Positions 46,441-56,493 of a stretch of 64,000 bases of DNA are shown here, one piece after another. Below the pieces are notes generated by a model, which saw nothing but the letters and a program-made list of their open reading frames with translations, was not told the origin of the DNA and ran no database searches. The DNA lies in the NCBI GenBank assembly GCA_938084835.1, contig CALKER010000004.1, positions 1-64,000 of the forward strand, read 5' to 3'. The position numbers and the translations under genes are program-made. Positions within the stretch are counted from its first letter, which is position 1. Every line of letters starts with the position of its first letter. This DNA comes from an uncultured Thermoguttaceae bacterium. GTDB lineage: Bacteria; Planctomycetota; Planctomycetia; Pirellulales; Thermoguttaceae.

Positions 46441-49400
46441 GGGTTAGTGCCGGCGCTACTCAGGTTTGGCGCTGCGCGCCGTGCGGCGGCCAAGGCATCT
46501 GCGGCCGCCTCCAGATCGGATTCCTGGTGAGCAGCGGTGCAGATGAACCTAAGTCGCGCCCACCCTTCCTTGACGGTGGGGGCAGCCACTGGCAAAGCCG
46601 CCACCCCACGATCCAAAAGTAATTGAGCTACTTGGATTGCCATCACGGAGCTGCCGACCATCACCGGGACGATAGGCACCGCTGCCTCGCCAAGAACCTG
46701 AAAGCCACGTTCGGTGAGGAGCTGCCGGAAATAGCCGCTTCTTTGCCGCAGCGTCGCCACACGCTCCGGCTCCGCCTCAAGCAGCCTCAGGGCCGCAAGG
46801 GCAATGGCGGCCACTGGCGGGGCCAAGGCCATCTCCTGCCCGGTTATCGGGGCCACATAACGCGCCAGATCTACGAGCGGCTGCCGACCCGCAATGACCG
46901 CTCCCCCTGCTCCAAAGGCAGCTCCCAAGGACGCCACCAGCACATCCACGCTCTCGCTTTGCAGCCCGAAGTGTTCCACTACTCCTCGCCCCGCCGCGCC
47001 CAAGATTCCCAAACTGTGGGTCTCCTCTAACAGCAGAAGCAGTCCGTGCCGGTTCCTCAGTTGCACCAACGCCGGCAACGGGGCGATCGTTCCGTCTACA
47101 GGAGAGACTGCTTGAAGACAAACGACCAGACGGCGAAAACGCGCGCGCTCAGCCAACAGTCGCGACTCCAAGCTTTCCAGGTCTGCCGCGGAAAACTCCA
47201 CCAGTTGGGCCCCCACCCCCGCGGCAGCCGTCAGAAATGAGCGTGGATATCCCGCCTCGAAGAAAACGCAATCTTGCGGCGAGAGAATTTCTCCGAAAAT
47301 TGCTTGATGAGCATCGAGCTCACTTGCAAGAACAAGCGCCGAGGGAACCCCCAAAAAGCGAGCTAGTTCTGTCTCCAAATCATGCAGGATGGGCCGGCGT
47401 CCCCCAGAACGAAGTCCTGCTCCCCCCGTGGTTCCCCAGCGGCGAAGAGCTTCAGTCGCTGCCTCACGCACCGAAGCTTCCTGTCCTACCCCCAAATAAT
47501 CCGCGCTCAAAAACTGAATCACACTTTTCGCCTGCCACCGCGCCCGAGTACCTACCCCATCCAACGTGGGAGTTTGCCAGTGGCCGAGCCCTGCAGCACG
47601 GATGAGTTTCAGACGCTCGCAGAGCCGATCGTACTCCGCCAACTCTTCGCGGGAGCTCCGCTGAGGCCGACCCTCTCCCGGCGGCTGGACTCCCACCCGG
47701 TGCCGGCCCAAAAAACGTTCTGCCGCCCTCACCACGTCGCGGAATGTCTCCAATTCAGGTAACACCTCCGCGGGGAGTTTCCCACCGAGATGGCTCTCAA
47801 GCGCCGTGATTAGTTCCATCCGCTGAAGTGAGTCGAGACCCAATTCGCTTATAGAGGTCTCAAGGGTGATCTCTTCCGCGCGATGCCGCACCAACCGGCG
47901 GACATGTTCCAAAACAACTGCCTCGAGTCCCTGCCCATTACCGCTCCAAGATTCGGACGCGCCGCCGGCGCGAGGAGAAGACTGGTCCAGGGCTTTTTCC
48001 TCACACTCAGAGGGACCTGGACTACCGAGCCCCGCAACGTGCAGGCGCTCCGGAGTGGCAAGTGATCCGTGGCCGTCCCCAGAAATTTGTTTCGCCATGT
48101 GAGCTCCCCCAGAGGACAACCCCACACACAAGGTTGCGTGGCGGCCATCTGGGCTATCTTTTCGATTCGAAAAATCGCTAACTGAGGCATTTTGACCGGC
48201 ACCGTCGCGAGGATGATCCTCCGGTTCGTTGGCAACTTGTCGGCCGCCCCCAAGGCGAAGCGATCCCGCAGCAAACGAGCCGGATGTGGATGCTCTCACC
48301 CCCGCCAACTCCACTTGCGGAACATGTTCCTCCGTGCCGGGCTCTTCCGGTCTTTCCCACCAGGCCAGGGCGACCAATGTGCGATCCAAATAGGCCTGGC
48401 GGCATGCGTGACGCTGGATCTTGTTGCTGGAAGTCTTAGGAATCGTCCCCGGCTTAATGAGCACGATGGCATCAACCGCCAGGTCATGCTCCTCGGCCAC
48501 CGCCCTGCGTATTGCATGGAGCACGGGTTCCAAATGCCCTCGGGCCCGGCGTTCCACCTCGTGGACCACTACTACCCGTTCCTGCCCGTTCCTCTCCACA
48601 ACAAAAGCAGCGCCGGCATCAGGCCGGAGCCAAGGATGTGCATGCTGAACTGTAAGCTCGATATCCTGTGGATAAATGTTTCGGCCCCGCAAGATTATCA
48701 CGTCTTTGATCCGCCCGGTGACGAATAACTCTCCGTCTAAAAGAAAACCAAGGTCCCCAGTCCGAAGGAACGGGCCATCGTTGCTATCGCGCAAATACCC
48801 GCCGAACGTGGCTGCGGTGGCCTCAGGACGGTTCCAATAGCCCATCGCGACGCTCGGGCCTTGCACCCAAATCTCCCCCACATGACCTTCGGGGAGCCTC
48901 TGGCAGGAGTGTGGGTCCACGATGAGGACACGCTGGTCCGGTAAGCTTTGGCCACATCCGACAAGGGGGCGCGCTCCTGGAGCATGGGGCAACGCAGGAA
49001 TCACCCGGCCATGTTCCAAAGCTTCGCCTTCAAACCACCGAATCACCGGTGGCTCCTTGGCGTAACCACCGGTGACAATCAGGGTGGCCTCCGCCAACCC
49101 GTAACATGGGAAGAAAGCTTCCCGCCGAAAACCGTAGGGCTCGAAGGCCTCCGTAAACCGTTCGATCGTCTCCGCCCGAACGGGTTCCGCTCCGTTGAAC
49201 GCCACCTGCCAGCTTGAAAGATCCAGTTGAGCTCGCAAGGCCGGAGGAATTTTGTCTACGCACAGCTCGTATGCAAAATTCGGTCCTCCACTGGTTGTGG
49301 CCCGAAAACGGGTGATCGCCCATAACCACCGAAATGGCTTTTGAAGAAAGGCCATCGGCGACATTAAAACGTTGGGTCTTCCCACGAAAAGCGGCTGCAA

Positions 49401-50066
49401 GATGCCGCCAATGAGCCCCATATCGTGGTAGCTTGGCAACCAGAACACACCAAGACCAGAACGGGTGTGCTCGAAGACATACGCAATCAGCGCCGAATTG
49501 TGAAGCAAATTGCCATGGTTCAGCATCACCCCCTTCGGAGTACCGGTGGAACCAGACGTGTACTGCAAGAATGCTAGTGTTTCGCGAGAAATGACCGGCT
49601 TTTGCCACCGATCCTCCATCTGAGGGGGCACATGACACGTGGCTAGCCACCGAAGTTTCGCAAGAAGAGGGGTTTCATCGATGAGTTGTTCCACCCGCCG
49701 CAACACAGCACCAGTAGTCAATGCGACCGTGGCCTCCGCATCCTCTGCTATCGCCTGAATTCGCTGTAGCGAGCGATTCTTCCGGGGAGGATAAACCGGT
49801 ACGGCCACCACTCCCGCATAAAGACACCCAAAAAAAGCTGCTATAAACTCCAATCCCGGTGGATAGAGCAAAAGGGCACGCTCTCCTTCCAACCCAAGGG
49901 ACTGCAACCAACCACCAATTGCCCGGGCCTGACGATCCAATTCCTCGTTCGTGATGTGAATCTGCTGATCCTCGCCGTCCACAAGGAACGTAAAGGCGAT
50001 TTCGTCCGGCTGATAAGTTGCCCGGTGGCGGAGTAACTCCACCAAATCTGGGGGGATAAAAAACAT
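46401..50066 (-). CDS. Fatty acyl-AMP ligase / acyl carrier / AONS-fold fusion with lost PLP lysine
   Basis: The roughly 1221-residue protein has three parts. Residues 1-570 are a fatty acyl-AMP ligase: YTSGSTGTPKGVML, CYGLAEATLIVTGG, RTGDLGFLLDGELFVTGRIKD, and KTSSNKIQRH near the C-terminal lysine. A low-complexity linker (about 580-715) leads to a carrier domain with the phosphopantetheine serine in ELGLDSLQRMEL (Ser746). Residues about 800-1200 have the fold of alpha-oxoamine synthases (AONS, KBL, serine palmitoyltransferase): FLSADYLGV, EETHSLGILGAAGRGV, and SLGAAFGAGGA. The PLP lysine expected in the last motif (TLGKALG/TFGKGFG) is Ala1049, and other cofactor contacts differ. FAAL activates a fatty acid and loads the carrier; an active AONS domain would condense it with an amino acid, so this one is likely non-catalytic or partnered. 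The ATG at 50066 is preferred; a GTG eight codons upstream is alternative. Confidence 0.92.
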   Translation of the reverse strand: MFFIPPDLVELLRHRATYQPDEIAFTFLVDGEDQQIHITNEELDRQARAIGGWLQSLGLEGERALLLYPPGLEFIAAFFGCLYAGVVAVPVYPPRKNRSLQRIQAIAEDAEATVALTTGAVLRRVEQLIDETPLLAKLRWLATCHVPPQMEDRWQKPVISRETLAFLQYTSGSTGTPKGVMLNHGNLLHNSALIAYVFEHTRSGLGVFWLPSYHDMGLIGGILQPLFVGRPNVLMSPMAFLQKPFRWLWAITRFRATTSGGPNFAYELCVDKIPPALRAQLDLSSWQVAFNGAEPVRAETIERFTEAFEPYGFRREAFFPCYGLAEATLIVTGGYAKEPPVIRWFEGEALEHGRVIPALPHAPGARPLVGCGQSLPDQRVLIVDPHSCQRLPEGHVGEIWVQGPSVAMGYWNRPEATAATFGGYLRDSNDGPFLRTGDLGFLLDGELFVTGRIKDVIILRGRNIYPQDIELTVQHAHPWLRPDAGAAFVVERNGQERVVVVHEVERRARGHLEPVLHAIRRAVAEEHDLAVDAIVLIKPGTIPKTSSNKIQRHACRQAYLDRTLVALAWWERPEEPGTEEHVPQVELAGVRASTSGSFAAGSLRLGGGRQVANEPEDHPRDGAGQNASVSDFSNRKDSPDGRHATLCVGLSSGGAHMAKQISGDGHGSLATPERLHVAGLGSPGPSECEEKALDQSSPRAGGASESWSGNGQGLEAVVLEHVRRLVRHRAEEITLETSISELGLDSLQRMELITALESHLGGKLPAEVLPELETFRDVVRAAERFLGRHRVGVQPPGEGRPQRSSREELAEYDRLCERLKLIRAAGLGHWQTPTLDGVGTRARWQAKSVIQFLSADYLGVGQEASVREAATEALRRWGTTGGAGLRSGGRRPILHDLETELARFLGVPSALVLASELDAHQAIFGEILSPQDCVFFEAGYPRSFLTAAAGVGAQLVEFSAADLESLESRLLAERARFRRLVVCLQAVSPVDGTIAPLPALVQLRNRHGLLLLLEETHSLGILGAAGRGVVEHFGLQSESVDVLVASLGAAFGAGGAVIAGRQPLVDLARYVAPITGQEMALAPPVAAIALAALRLLEAEPERVATLRQRSGYFRQLLTERGFQVLGEAAVPIVPVMVGSSVMAIQVAQLLLDRGVAALPVAAPTVKEGWARLRFICTAAHQESDLEAAADALAAARRAAPNLSSAGTNPHEGLAGRHHAEP

Positions 50067-52113
50067 CCCTGGCAACCTATACGGCAACACGGTGGCTGGA
50101 CTCCAGGATATCTCCCCTCGACGATCCGGGTAGGACCGACAACTTTTCCTTTCCCCACGCCGTTTCCGGCTGAGGGGCCATTACGGAGCGTTTTACAATC
50201 TCCAAATCCTTGGCAATCGCGCGCCCTTTTGATAGCGGACAGGCGCATGACTCATCCTAAATCCGCGAGCCCCAACTCTCTCACGCCGTAGTCCGACCAC
50301 CGGACGGCTCACCATACTCTGGGTATCCGCACTTCGGCCGGCTACTTTCCAGCGCCCGAACAATTCGCGCTCTGGCGCTCGGTTTGACTCTCGAAACGCC
50401 GCAAACCGGTAAAACCTGTTGTCTGCCCTGCGTCCCTGGACTTCGCTTCCGCCTCGGCCCAAAGCAGCTCCAGTTGGGCACAGCAACCGGCTTGCCCGAA
50501 CCTGGTGGCCCTCCTCCATCCGCCTAAGCCCCATAGCCCAAAAATCGGTCAAACTTTATAGCCACTTTCTACTCAACCGGTGCCCGCGTAACGGTACAAG
50601 GCTTCTTGGTAAGGCCTGTAGTGATTCCGGCGACTCTCAGTCGAGTCCTTCGCTTAGCAACATGCCGTCATGACCCGACCAAAAACCTTGTCCAAAACTG
50701 ATAAAAATGGCCGGACTACCGTCCGGCATTCTTTGACGTCCCTTTTAAGATTATCGATTTATTCTGAACCTCGGCAGCCCAAAATCTTTATGAGGTTCCC
50801 CGGGATATGCTTCTTCCGAGGTGGGTTAACCCCAACCGGAGAGCGTGATCATTAACCTTGGGCTAGTTCCATACCCCGAATTTTACCAGCCACGATCGTG
50901 GGGCCCGATATTGAATACGCCGGTGATCCAAACCCAAGGAAGTTGAACCTCGTTCCCAGCTCACTTCATTCTGCCTAACCTTTTTAATTCTCCGTTTTAA
51001 CTCTCCGTCGCCTCTACCCAAAAAGCGGAACAGATTAACCCGGCAAGCTGGGATTAAGCTCAGCTACCTTGATTCGTTTGAATCGCGTCACCCTCCGGGC
51101 GGGTCTTTAATCCTAACAACGCCTTCCACAAGCCGGCAAGTACGGCCGATTTCCTTCAAAAATCGCCATTTAGGCAACCTAATTATCTTACCCTGCCTGC
51201 ATAATCTACGCAATTCACCCCGCCGATTTAGAACAATCGTGACGCGCGAGCCATTTTCGTTCCGATTTCTGGCCGAGATTGAGCGACTAACCCACTTGAC
51301 ATAGCTGGTTGGTGTGATCCAAGCGCAGAAATGAGCCCAGGCGCAAGAAACCGGACCAGCCGACTTCCGCTAGAAAACTTGCGGGAAATTCAAGATGTCC
51401 TCACTTTTGGTGAATTTCCGGCCACTTGGAAGACCTGCGGAAAAATTCGAAGGAACAGATCGCCCATAAGCAGGTGGGCAGCTTTACGAAAAACCTGCCA
51501 AGCACTATTTGCTCCATTGAAAGTGGGCCGCCCCCGGTCCAGATAAACCCTTTGGAATCATTCGGCGGAAGAGCTTCGAGTTTGGTATTGGGAGTGCTTA
51601 TTGATCGGCACGATTGTCCTCCATTCTTAATCAAGGACTGACTCGAAAACAAAACGTTGGCACCTGACCCACTCAAGGCCGGGACGATCTTCGCCCCGGT
51701 AAGCCAGAGCGGGCGACTGCCTTTCTTCAGGGAGATGAGCTTCCGCCTTCCGATAAAATTTCGCCGGATCTATTTCACCGGATTCATATGACGTGTTACG
51801 GTGTTCGGAGTTTAACTTCGTTAGGGTCTTCGAAGTTTAGCTTCGCTTTGATGGCGGTTAAAACTTCTAAGGTTATTCGGAGGGGCGCTCCCAAGCCAAA
51901 TTCGGGGACGTTTCAAATCGTCAGCGGCGTCATGGTAGCGAGTCACGTGGGCGGCCGGCCGGAGAGGGGATAAGCGATACTACCAGCGGACAGGATTCAA
52001 GAGAATCTTTGACTCGTCGGCGAAGGACATTTTGCGGTTAACCGTTTCGAACTTTATAATGCAAAGCCAAAGAGTTGTGTCCGCCCGTTTAGCCGGACAG
52101 AGGCAGATGGCCG
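50067..52113. other. Long intergenic stretch without a recognisable gene
   Basis: About 2 kb, the longest gene-poor stretch in the window. Open frames (such as 50419-50673 and 51331-51546 on the plus strand) are short and not protein-like. A short imperfect duplication (GTTTA(A/G)CTTCG) lies near 51810-51845. I see nothing that looks like a tRNA or mobile element. Confidence 0.45.
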
Positions 52114-52719
52114 ATGGCAGACCGACACAACCGATACGAACGAGCATTTGAGGCTTACCTCCAGCGGCTCGGGGTGCCTTACGTGGCGGTCGATGAGGCT
52201 CGCAGAGCGCGTTGGCCGGGCGGGAAAACCCTGAAAAACTTAGATTTCATCGTGGCGACCGGTTTAAGCACTGGATGGCTTGTGGACGTCAAAGGACGAC
52301 GCTTCCCCACTGGTCGTTTCCATCCACAATACTGGAAGAATTGGTCACCGGAGGAAGATCTTCACAGTTTGCAAAAGTGGGAAAACCTTTTCAGTCCTGG
52401 GTATCGCGGTCTGTTCGTATTCGCGTATCACATTGTTGGGCAGCGTTCGCCTGTTCCGGAGAACTATGAATTTCATTTCGAGCGTGAGCGGTACGGTTTT
52501 ATCGCCATTCCCTTTGCCGACTACGCTGCCTATGCGCGCCGACTTTCCCCTCGTTGGGGCACGGTTATGATGCCGGCGGGAATTTTCCGCCAGCTTGCCC
52601 GGCCATTCGCAGCACTGATCGCTGAGTGTTGGGGATTTCCCGATACTTCTCAGGCCTGTGAGGCGACCTACGCGGTCGACCCGGCACTGTTAGTGCCCCC
52701 TTTGACCGAACAAGGGTAA
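52114..52719 (+). CDS. HYExAFE-family protein (PD-(D/E)xK nuclease-like)
   Basis: The 201-residue protein opens with RYERAFEAYLQRLG, the variant of the HYExAFE motif that names this family, found mainly in planctomycetes as I recall. The next strands LDFIVATG and WLVDVKGRR look like the D and (D/E)xK positions of restriction-endonuclease folds. The rest is an alpha/beta core with conserved tryptophans. Its role is unknown; a nuclease or nucleic-acid binder is an inference from the fold. GAGGCAGATGGCCG precedes the ATG. It stands alone among large intergenic stretches. Confidence 0.8.
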   Translation: MADRHNRYERAFEAYLQRLGVPYVAVDEARRARWPGGKTLKNLDFIVATGLSTGWLVDVKGRRFPTGRFHPQYWKNWSPEEDLHSLQKWENLFSPGYRGLFVFAYHIVGQRSPVPENYEFHFERERYGFIAIPFADYAAYARRLSPRWGTVMMPAGIFRQLARPFAALIAECWGFPDTSQACEATYAVDPALLVPPLTEQG

Positions 52720-54088
52720 TAAAGTTCATTGAGTAGCAAAGCTTTTTGTGAAGTCATTGGCCCCATCCCACTGCGCGAAAAATGTTAGCCAAAATCCTCG
52801 CAAAAATCCTACGCTTCTGTGCCCAGCCCCATCTTTTCTTGCCAAGGTGGCATCCGAGGGTCCACAAAAACAGCCAGGGATCTCGCCGGTGCAAGTTGCT
52901 AAGCTTTCCACCTCATCCTTCGGTGGAACGACAATTTGCAGGGAACAGAATACCGGAGCTGACGATTCCGCCCAAGAAGTTCTAAAATTCGGCACATTTC
53001 ACATATCACATAAGGCTCAATTTAGTTCCCCTTCACATCATGCGATTGAGGCCTTTTCTGCCACCATTTCCGGGTGATTTCGGGCTTAAAAACGGCGGAC
53101 CTGGACTTACGCATCGATGGCGCAAGTCAGGGGCTTTTCACGAGGCCAACACCATCTCTCGGTTTTAGAACCCCTTGCCGGACGAGCTTGCGAAGCACTA
53201 TCCGGCAGGGGACTAGAAACTCAGTCACTGGAGATACCGACTAACTGACAGTGCGAAATTTGCCTGACCACACCGGCAGATTTTGCCAGTTGCTTACGTC
53301 TCCCTAGTCACTCGCTGGCGAAGTCGCAACGACGACGGCCGGACAACCACCTCCTAACTCCGCGCAATCATGGCTTCGATAGGGTCCGGCAAGCGTGTAG
53401 CTTTCCCGGTCGTGCCAGCAAAAGTGTCTCGCTTTCGAAAGCCCCCCTCGGTGTAACCCTTGAATAGTTCGATGCTTGCGGAAGCATAGTCGAGCAGTTT
53501 TTCTCCGATCCATGCATCGGAGCCGGTGAGGCTTGGGAAAAACTCGAGCCTTCCAGACGAAGAGTTATCTGCCCAAGAAGTGAGGCTCCAACAAGACGAA
53601 ATTGCTAAAACTTTGACACAGGTCTCATTACTATGGCACAGATTTTGATACGCGATGAAGCCGCCTGCGAGAGGAGACCCTTCGCCGGCTTGAAAAACGG
53701 AAGTGTGCAGCAGCCCAGGTTATGAGTCTTGTGGCTCCAAGCCTCATCGAGAGAAAGTCGCTGTCCGTGGCTCGGAGGCTACCCTGCTACCCAACTGCTA
53801 TGGGGAATGTCCTCTCACCAAGCTGTGGGGAGGACCCTGCCGCAGACCTTGATCGGCAGCGTACTTTCGTTACCAGAACCAACCATACCCCACGCGGTGC
53901 GGGCAATCCCTTTCGCCCAGGGTAAGCCGCACCCATAGCACCAAGGTCGCTTGGTGGGTGTTAGTCCGAAAAAAATGACACGAGCAACTTGCTTGCGCCT
54001 CACAATTAAGTCACGAATCAAAGGGACCAATCGAGCGCGATGTTGATGCTTTTCCGCTTTCGCGAACGTTTCAAAAGGAGCTTGTAAC
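52720..54088. other. Long intergenic stretch with one inverted repeat
   Basis: About 1.4 kb. The inverted repeat at 53163-53219 is listed separately. Short frames only; no RNA gene recognised with confidence. Confidence 0.45.
53163..53219. repeat. Imperfect inverted repeat, about 19-bp arms
   Basis: The left arm (53163-53182, TTTTAGAACCCC then TTGCCGGA) is complementary to the right arm (53201-53219, TCCGGCA then GGGGACTAGAAA) over about 19 bp with a few mismatches and one bulge; the loop is 18 bases. It could be a hairpin in an RNA or a small mobile-element relic. There is no T run to make it a terminator. Confidence 0.65.
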
Positions 54089-54574
54089 GTGGCGCTTTTC
54101 AATATTTCCCTTCCTGCGGCTATCGGTATTATGCGCGGATTGATCCATCAACTATTCCCAGTCGAAGGAGCCCCTGCTCAGGAGGCCGGGAAGGTGCCAA
54201 CGCCCCGTGCCACACCTTCCGATGATGAGCTTACGCTGGGCTCAGAGCGAGACAAACAACTAAGACGCCTGATGAGCCACTATGACCTTCGGCGAATCTC
54301 GCCGGCCGAGTGGCGGAACCTGGTGACAGAGCTTCGCAAACTTCCTGAGTTTTCGAAGGAGGATCTGCACCAGCTCGTATCAATCACCCAAGAGCTGGAA
54401 CGGCTTAATCTCGGCCCGCACGAACGAATTGACCTCCTGGGGTGGTATCGGGATCGGCTTCGCCGCCTGGAGAGTATGGCAATTTCCCAAGAACCATTGA
54501 TCACAGCCGAAAAAATCCAGATTCGCCGCCATTTATCCCTTCTCGAGCGTCTGGCGAGCTATCAATCGGTATGA
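54089..54574 (+). CDS. Hypothetical helical protein
   Basis: The 161-residue product starts at a GTG preceded by AAAAGGAG at about nine bases. A hydrophobic N-terminal stretch (about 5-23, SLPAAIGIMRGLIHQLF) may be a membrane anchor or amphipathic helix. After a proline-rich linker the rest is charged and helical with regular leucines (RDKQLRRLMSHYDLRRIS, then a run of heptad-like residues ending LERLASY), suggesting a coiled coil. No known family recognised. Codon use is like the neighbours. Function unknown. Confidence 0.65.
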   Translation: MALFNISLPAAIGIMRGLIHQLFPVEGAPAQEAGKVPTPRATPSDDELTLGSERDKQLRRLMSHYDLRRISPAEWRNLVTELRKLPEFSKEDLHQLVSITQELERLNLGPHERIDLLGWYRDRLRRLESMAISQEPLITAEKIQIRRHLSLLERLASYQSV

Positions 54575-54857
54575 GACAAACTCCGGGTCCGAGGCCGAAC
54601 GCAGCTTTCAGGGTTCGCTAATGACCCCTAGTCTAGTATTAACCGAAATCCAATGACCCACCTCAGGCCAACCTGATGTTACGTCGGCCAACACCACCCG
54701 GGAAAATATCCATCTCGGTCATCGACGCGGCGGAGTTTCGGCCGAAATAAGAACGTTGCCCAGCACTTGGCTTTTACTGGGCCGGGAGATTTAAAGAACA
54801 ATACCTCCTCGCCGGCCAGCCGAATGCCGGTTCAATGCTTAAAAGCACCGGCAGAGA
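54575..54857. other. Intergenic stretch
   Basis: About 280 bp between two convergent small genes. Nothing recognised. Confidence 0.4.
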
Positions 54858-55058
54858 CTACCTCTGTTTACGGACCGGCTTCCGTTGTGAATGGATGCGG
54901 CGGAGTTCTTGAAGCTCTTGGTAGAGGCGGTGGCGGAGGGGGTCTTCTGGCCTCAACGTCTCCAGAAGTTTCTCGGCTTTTTGAAAGGTCTCCTCAGTGA
55001 TATGGCCGGGACGGAACAACTCTCGCCAACGGAGAGAGACTTGGTGAATCGCAACCAA
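54858..55058 (-). CDS. Small basic helical hypothetical protein
   Basis: The 66-residue frame (start TTG at 55058) is preceded by AGGAGGAG at about nine bases, a strong ribosome binding site, which favours this start over a GTG six codons upstream that begins inside the Shine-Dalgarno sequence. The product is helical with a clear amphipathic pattern (RWRELFRPGHITEETFQK, then EKLLETLRPEDP) and a basic C-terminus (QRKPVRKQR). No family recognised. Support rests on the ribosome binding site and composition. Confidence 0.5.
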   Translation of the reverse strand: MVAIHQVSLRWRELFRPGHITEETFQKAEKLLETLRPEDPLRHRLYQELQELRRIHSQRKPVRKQR

Positions 55059-55799
55059 GCTTTGGCTCCTCCTCACTCGACACCCAGCATGCCCGCACTC
55101 GAGCGGGGTTTGACCGTTCGTTCAAAACATTATTTACGCGCCGCCTTTCGCATTCAAGAACATTTTGAAAGAACCTTCCAGGCCTCGAAAGTAAAACCGA
55201 TCGACACTCCTTAATAGACTTGCCGGCCAAATGCCTTCTCTGCAGTCCCTCCAAAAGGCAAAGCTCGGGCAAGAAACCCGCCCTGAACTTCTAACCGGCC
55301 CACTTTTTAGCACGTTTTGTGCGGAATTCCGTTGCTGGGACCGGTTTCCTTACGCTTTTATCGCTTTTAAATCACACTCTGCTTTCTTTCCCTAAAGAGT
55401 GCCACTTCCGCAATCACCTGGCGGTACCCTTTCGGAGCTGGGCCTACCATTTTCGAGGTTAAACATTTGGATTGCTGGGAGGCGCCGAGCCCCGCACTTT
55501 GCCACCCCCCCAAAATCTGTGGCTCGGCCCAGTAAAATTGCCAATCCGTGGCCCCACCGTCGACCGCCGACCTACAGACCCGGAAGACTTTAGAATTAAA
55601 TAGAACGGCTCATTTTCGCAGCAATCTACATTTTATTGGGGGGATGATACCCTTCATTTTTCATCGCTTGGGGTTAAGCCTTCAAATTGGACGTTGAAAG
55701 ATCCGCGGGGGTTCGTCTCAACCCCAAAAGCCCCCGGCCCACAAAAGTTCGGACTCCAGTTGGAATTTTCCACGCAGAGTCCCGGCGGAGGAAAGAAGC
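55059..55799. other. Intergenic stretch upstream of the zinc-ribbon gene
   Basis: About 740 bp. No gene recognised. The zinc-ribbon gene's ribosome binding site (GGAGGAAAG) is at the right end. Confidence 0.45.
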
Positions 55800-56081
55800 A
55801 TGCCGCTCTACCGCTACCAGGTGGAAACAGGAGGCTGCGACTACTGCCAAAAAGGCTTTGAGCTTTTGCAGCCGACAAGCGCCCCGACTACCACTGCTTG
55901 CCCGCACTGCGGCGCATCCTGTCGCCGAGTGTTTTGCTCTTTTCGGCCCGTCGCTGGGGTGAAAAGCCTCCTCAGCCCTAAGAACTTGGAACGGCACGGT
56001 TTCACGCAATACCGGCGAACCAGCGATGGGTATGAGAAAGTTTGCGGCCCCGGACCGGACCTCATTCGCCGCCCTCGCTGA
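55800..56081 (+). CDS. FmdB-type zinc-ribbon protein
   Basis: The 93-residue protein begins MPLYRYQVETGGCDYCQ, the FmdB N-terminal pattern (MPxYxY then CxxC). Cysteines 13 and 16 and cysteines 34 and 37 (ACPHC) form the zinc ribbon; Cys41 follows closely. The rest is a basic tail. FmdB was named as a putative regulator in methylotrophs; the role of most members is unknown. GGAGGAAAG lies just upstream of the ATG. It is alone between intergenic stretches. Confidence 0.85.
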   Translation: MPLYRYQVETGGCDYCQKGFELLQPTSAPTTTACPHCGASCRRVFCSFRPVAGVKSLLSPKNLERHGFTQYRRTSDGYEKVCGPGPDLIRRPR

Positions 56082-56493
56082 GATGGTCTAAAACGGCGAA
56101 CCCTCGCTCTCCCAAGAGCACTAGTCGCTCCTACCGCCACCAGGTGGCTCTTAATTTGAGTCCTGAGGTCGTGGGTTTGCCGGCCCGATGCGGGAACATC
56201 TAGGGAACATCGTGGCGCGGGAATCTATGCGAATGTAAGAAAATGGCCCCGAGCCCTGGAGTAAGCGAAGGAATTTCGTCTGAATCCGGCCGACTCTCCG
56301 TTTCTCATGGGCATGGGATTTTTTCAGCGTCGATGCCGACGAGATTAGCAGGGGGACAAGCAGCCGGTCATTTGGCGCCCTTCCTTTGCGCACTCACACT
56401 TAATTGCAAATGATTGCAAACGGAGCGAGATTACAAGCGGGGCTAGCTGGCTTTTCCCACCACCTCGGATGTGTGCCCAAAAAACCAGTTAAT
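56082..56493. other. Intergenic stretch between convergent genes
   Basis: About 410 bp. The doublet GGGAACATC/AGGGAACATC lies near 56192-56210. No gene or strong terminator recognised. Confidence 0.4.
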
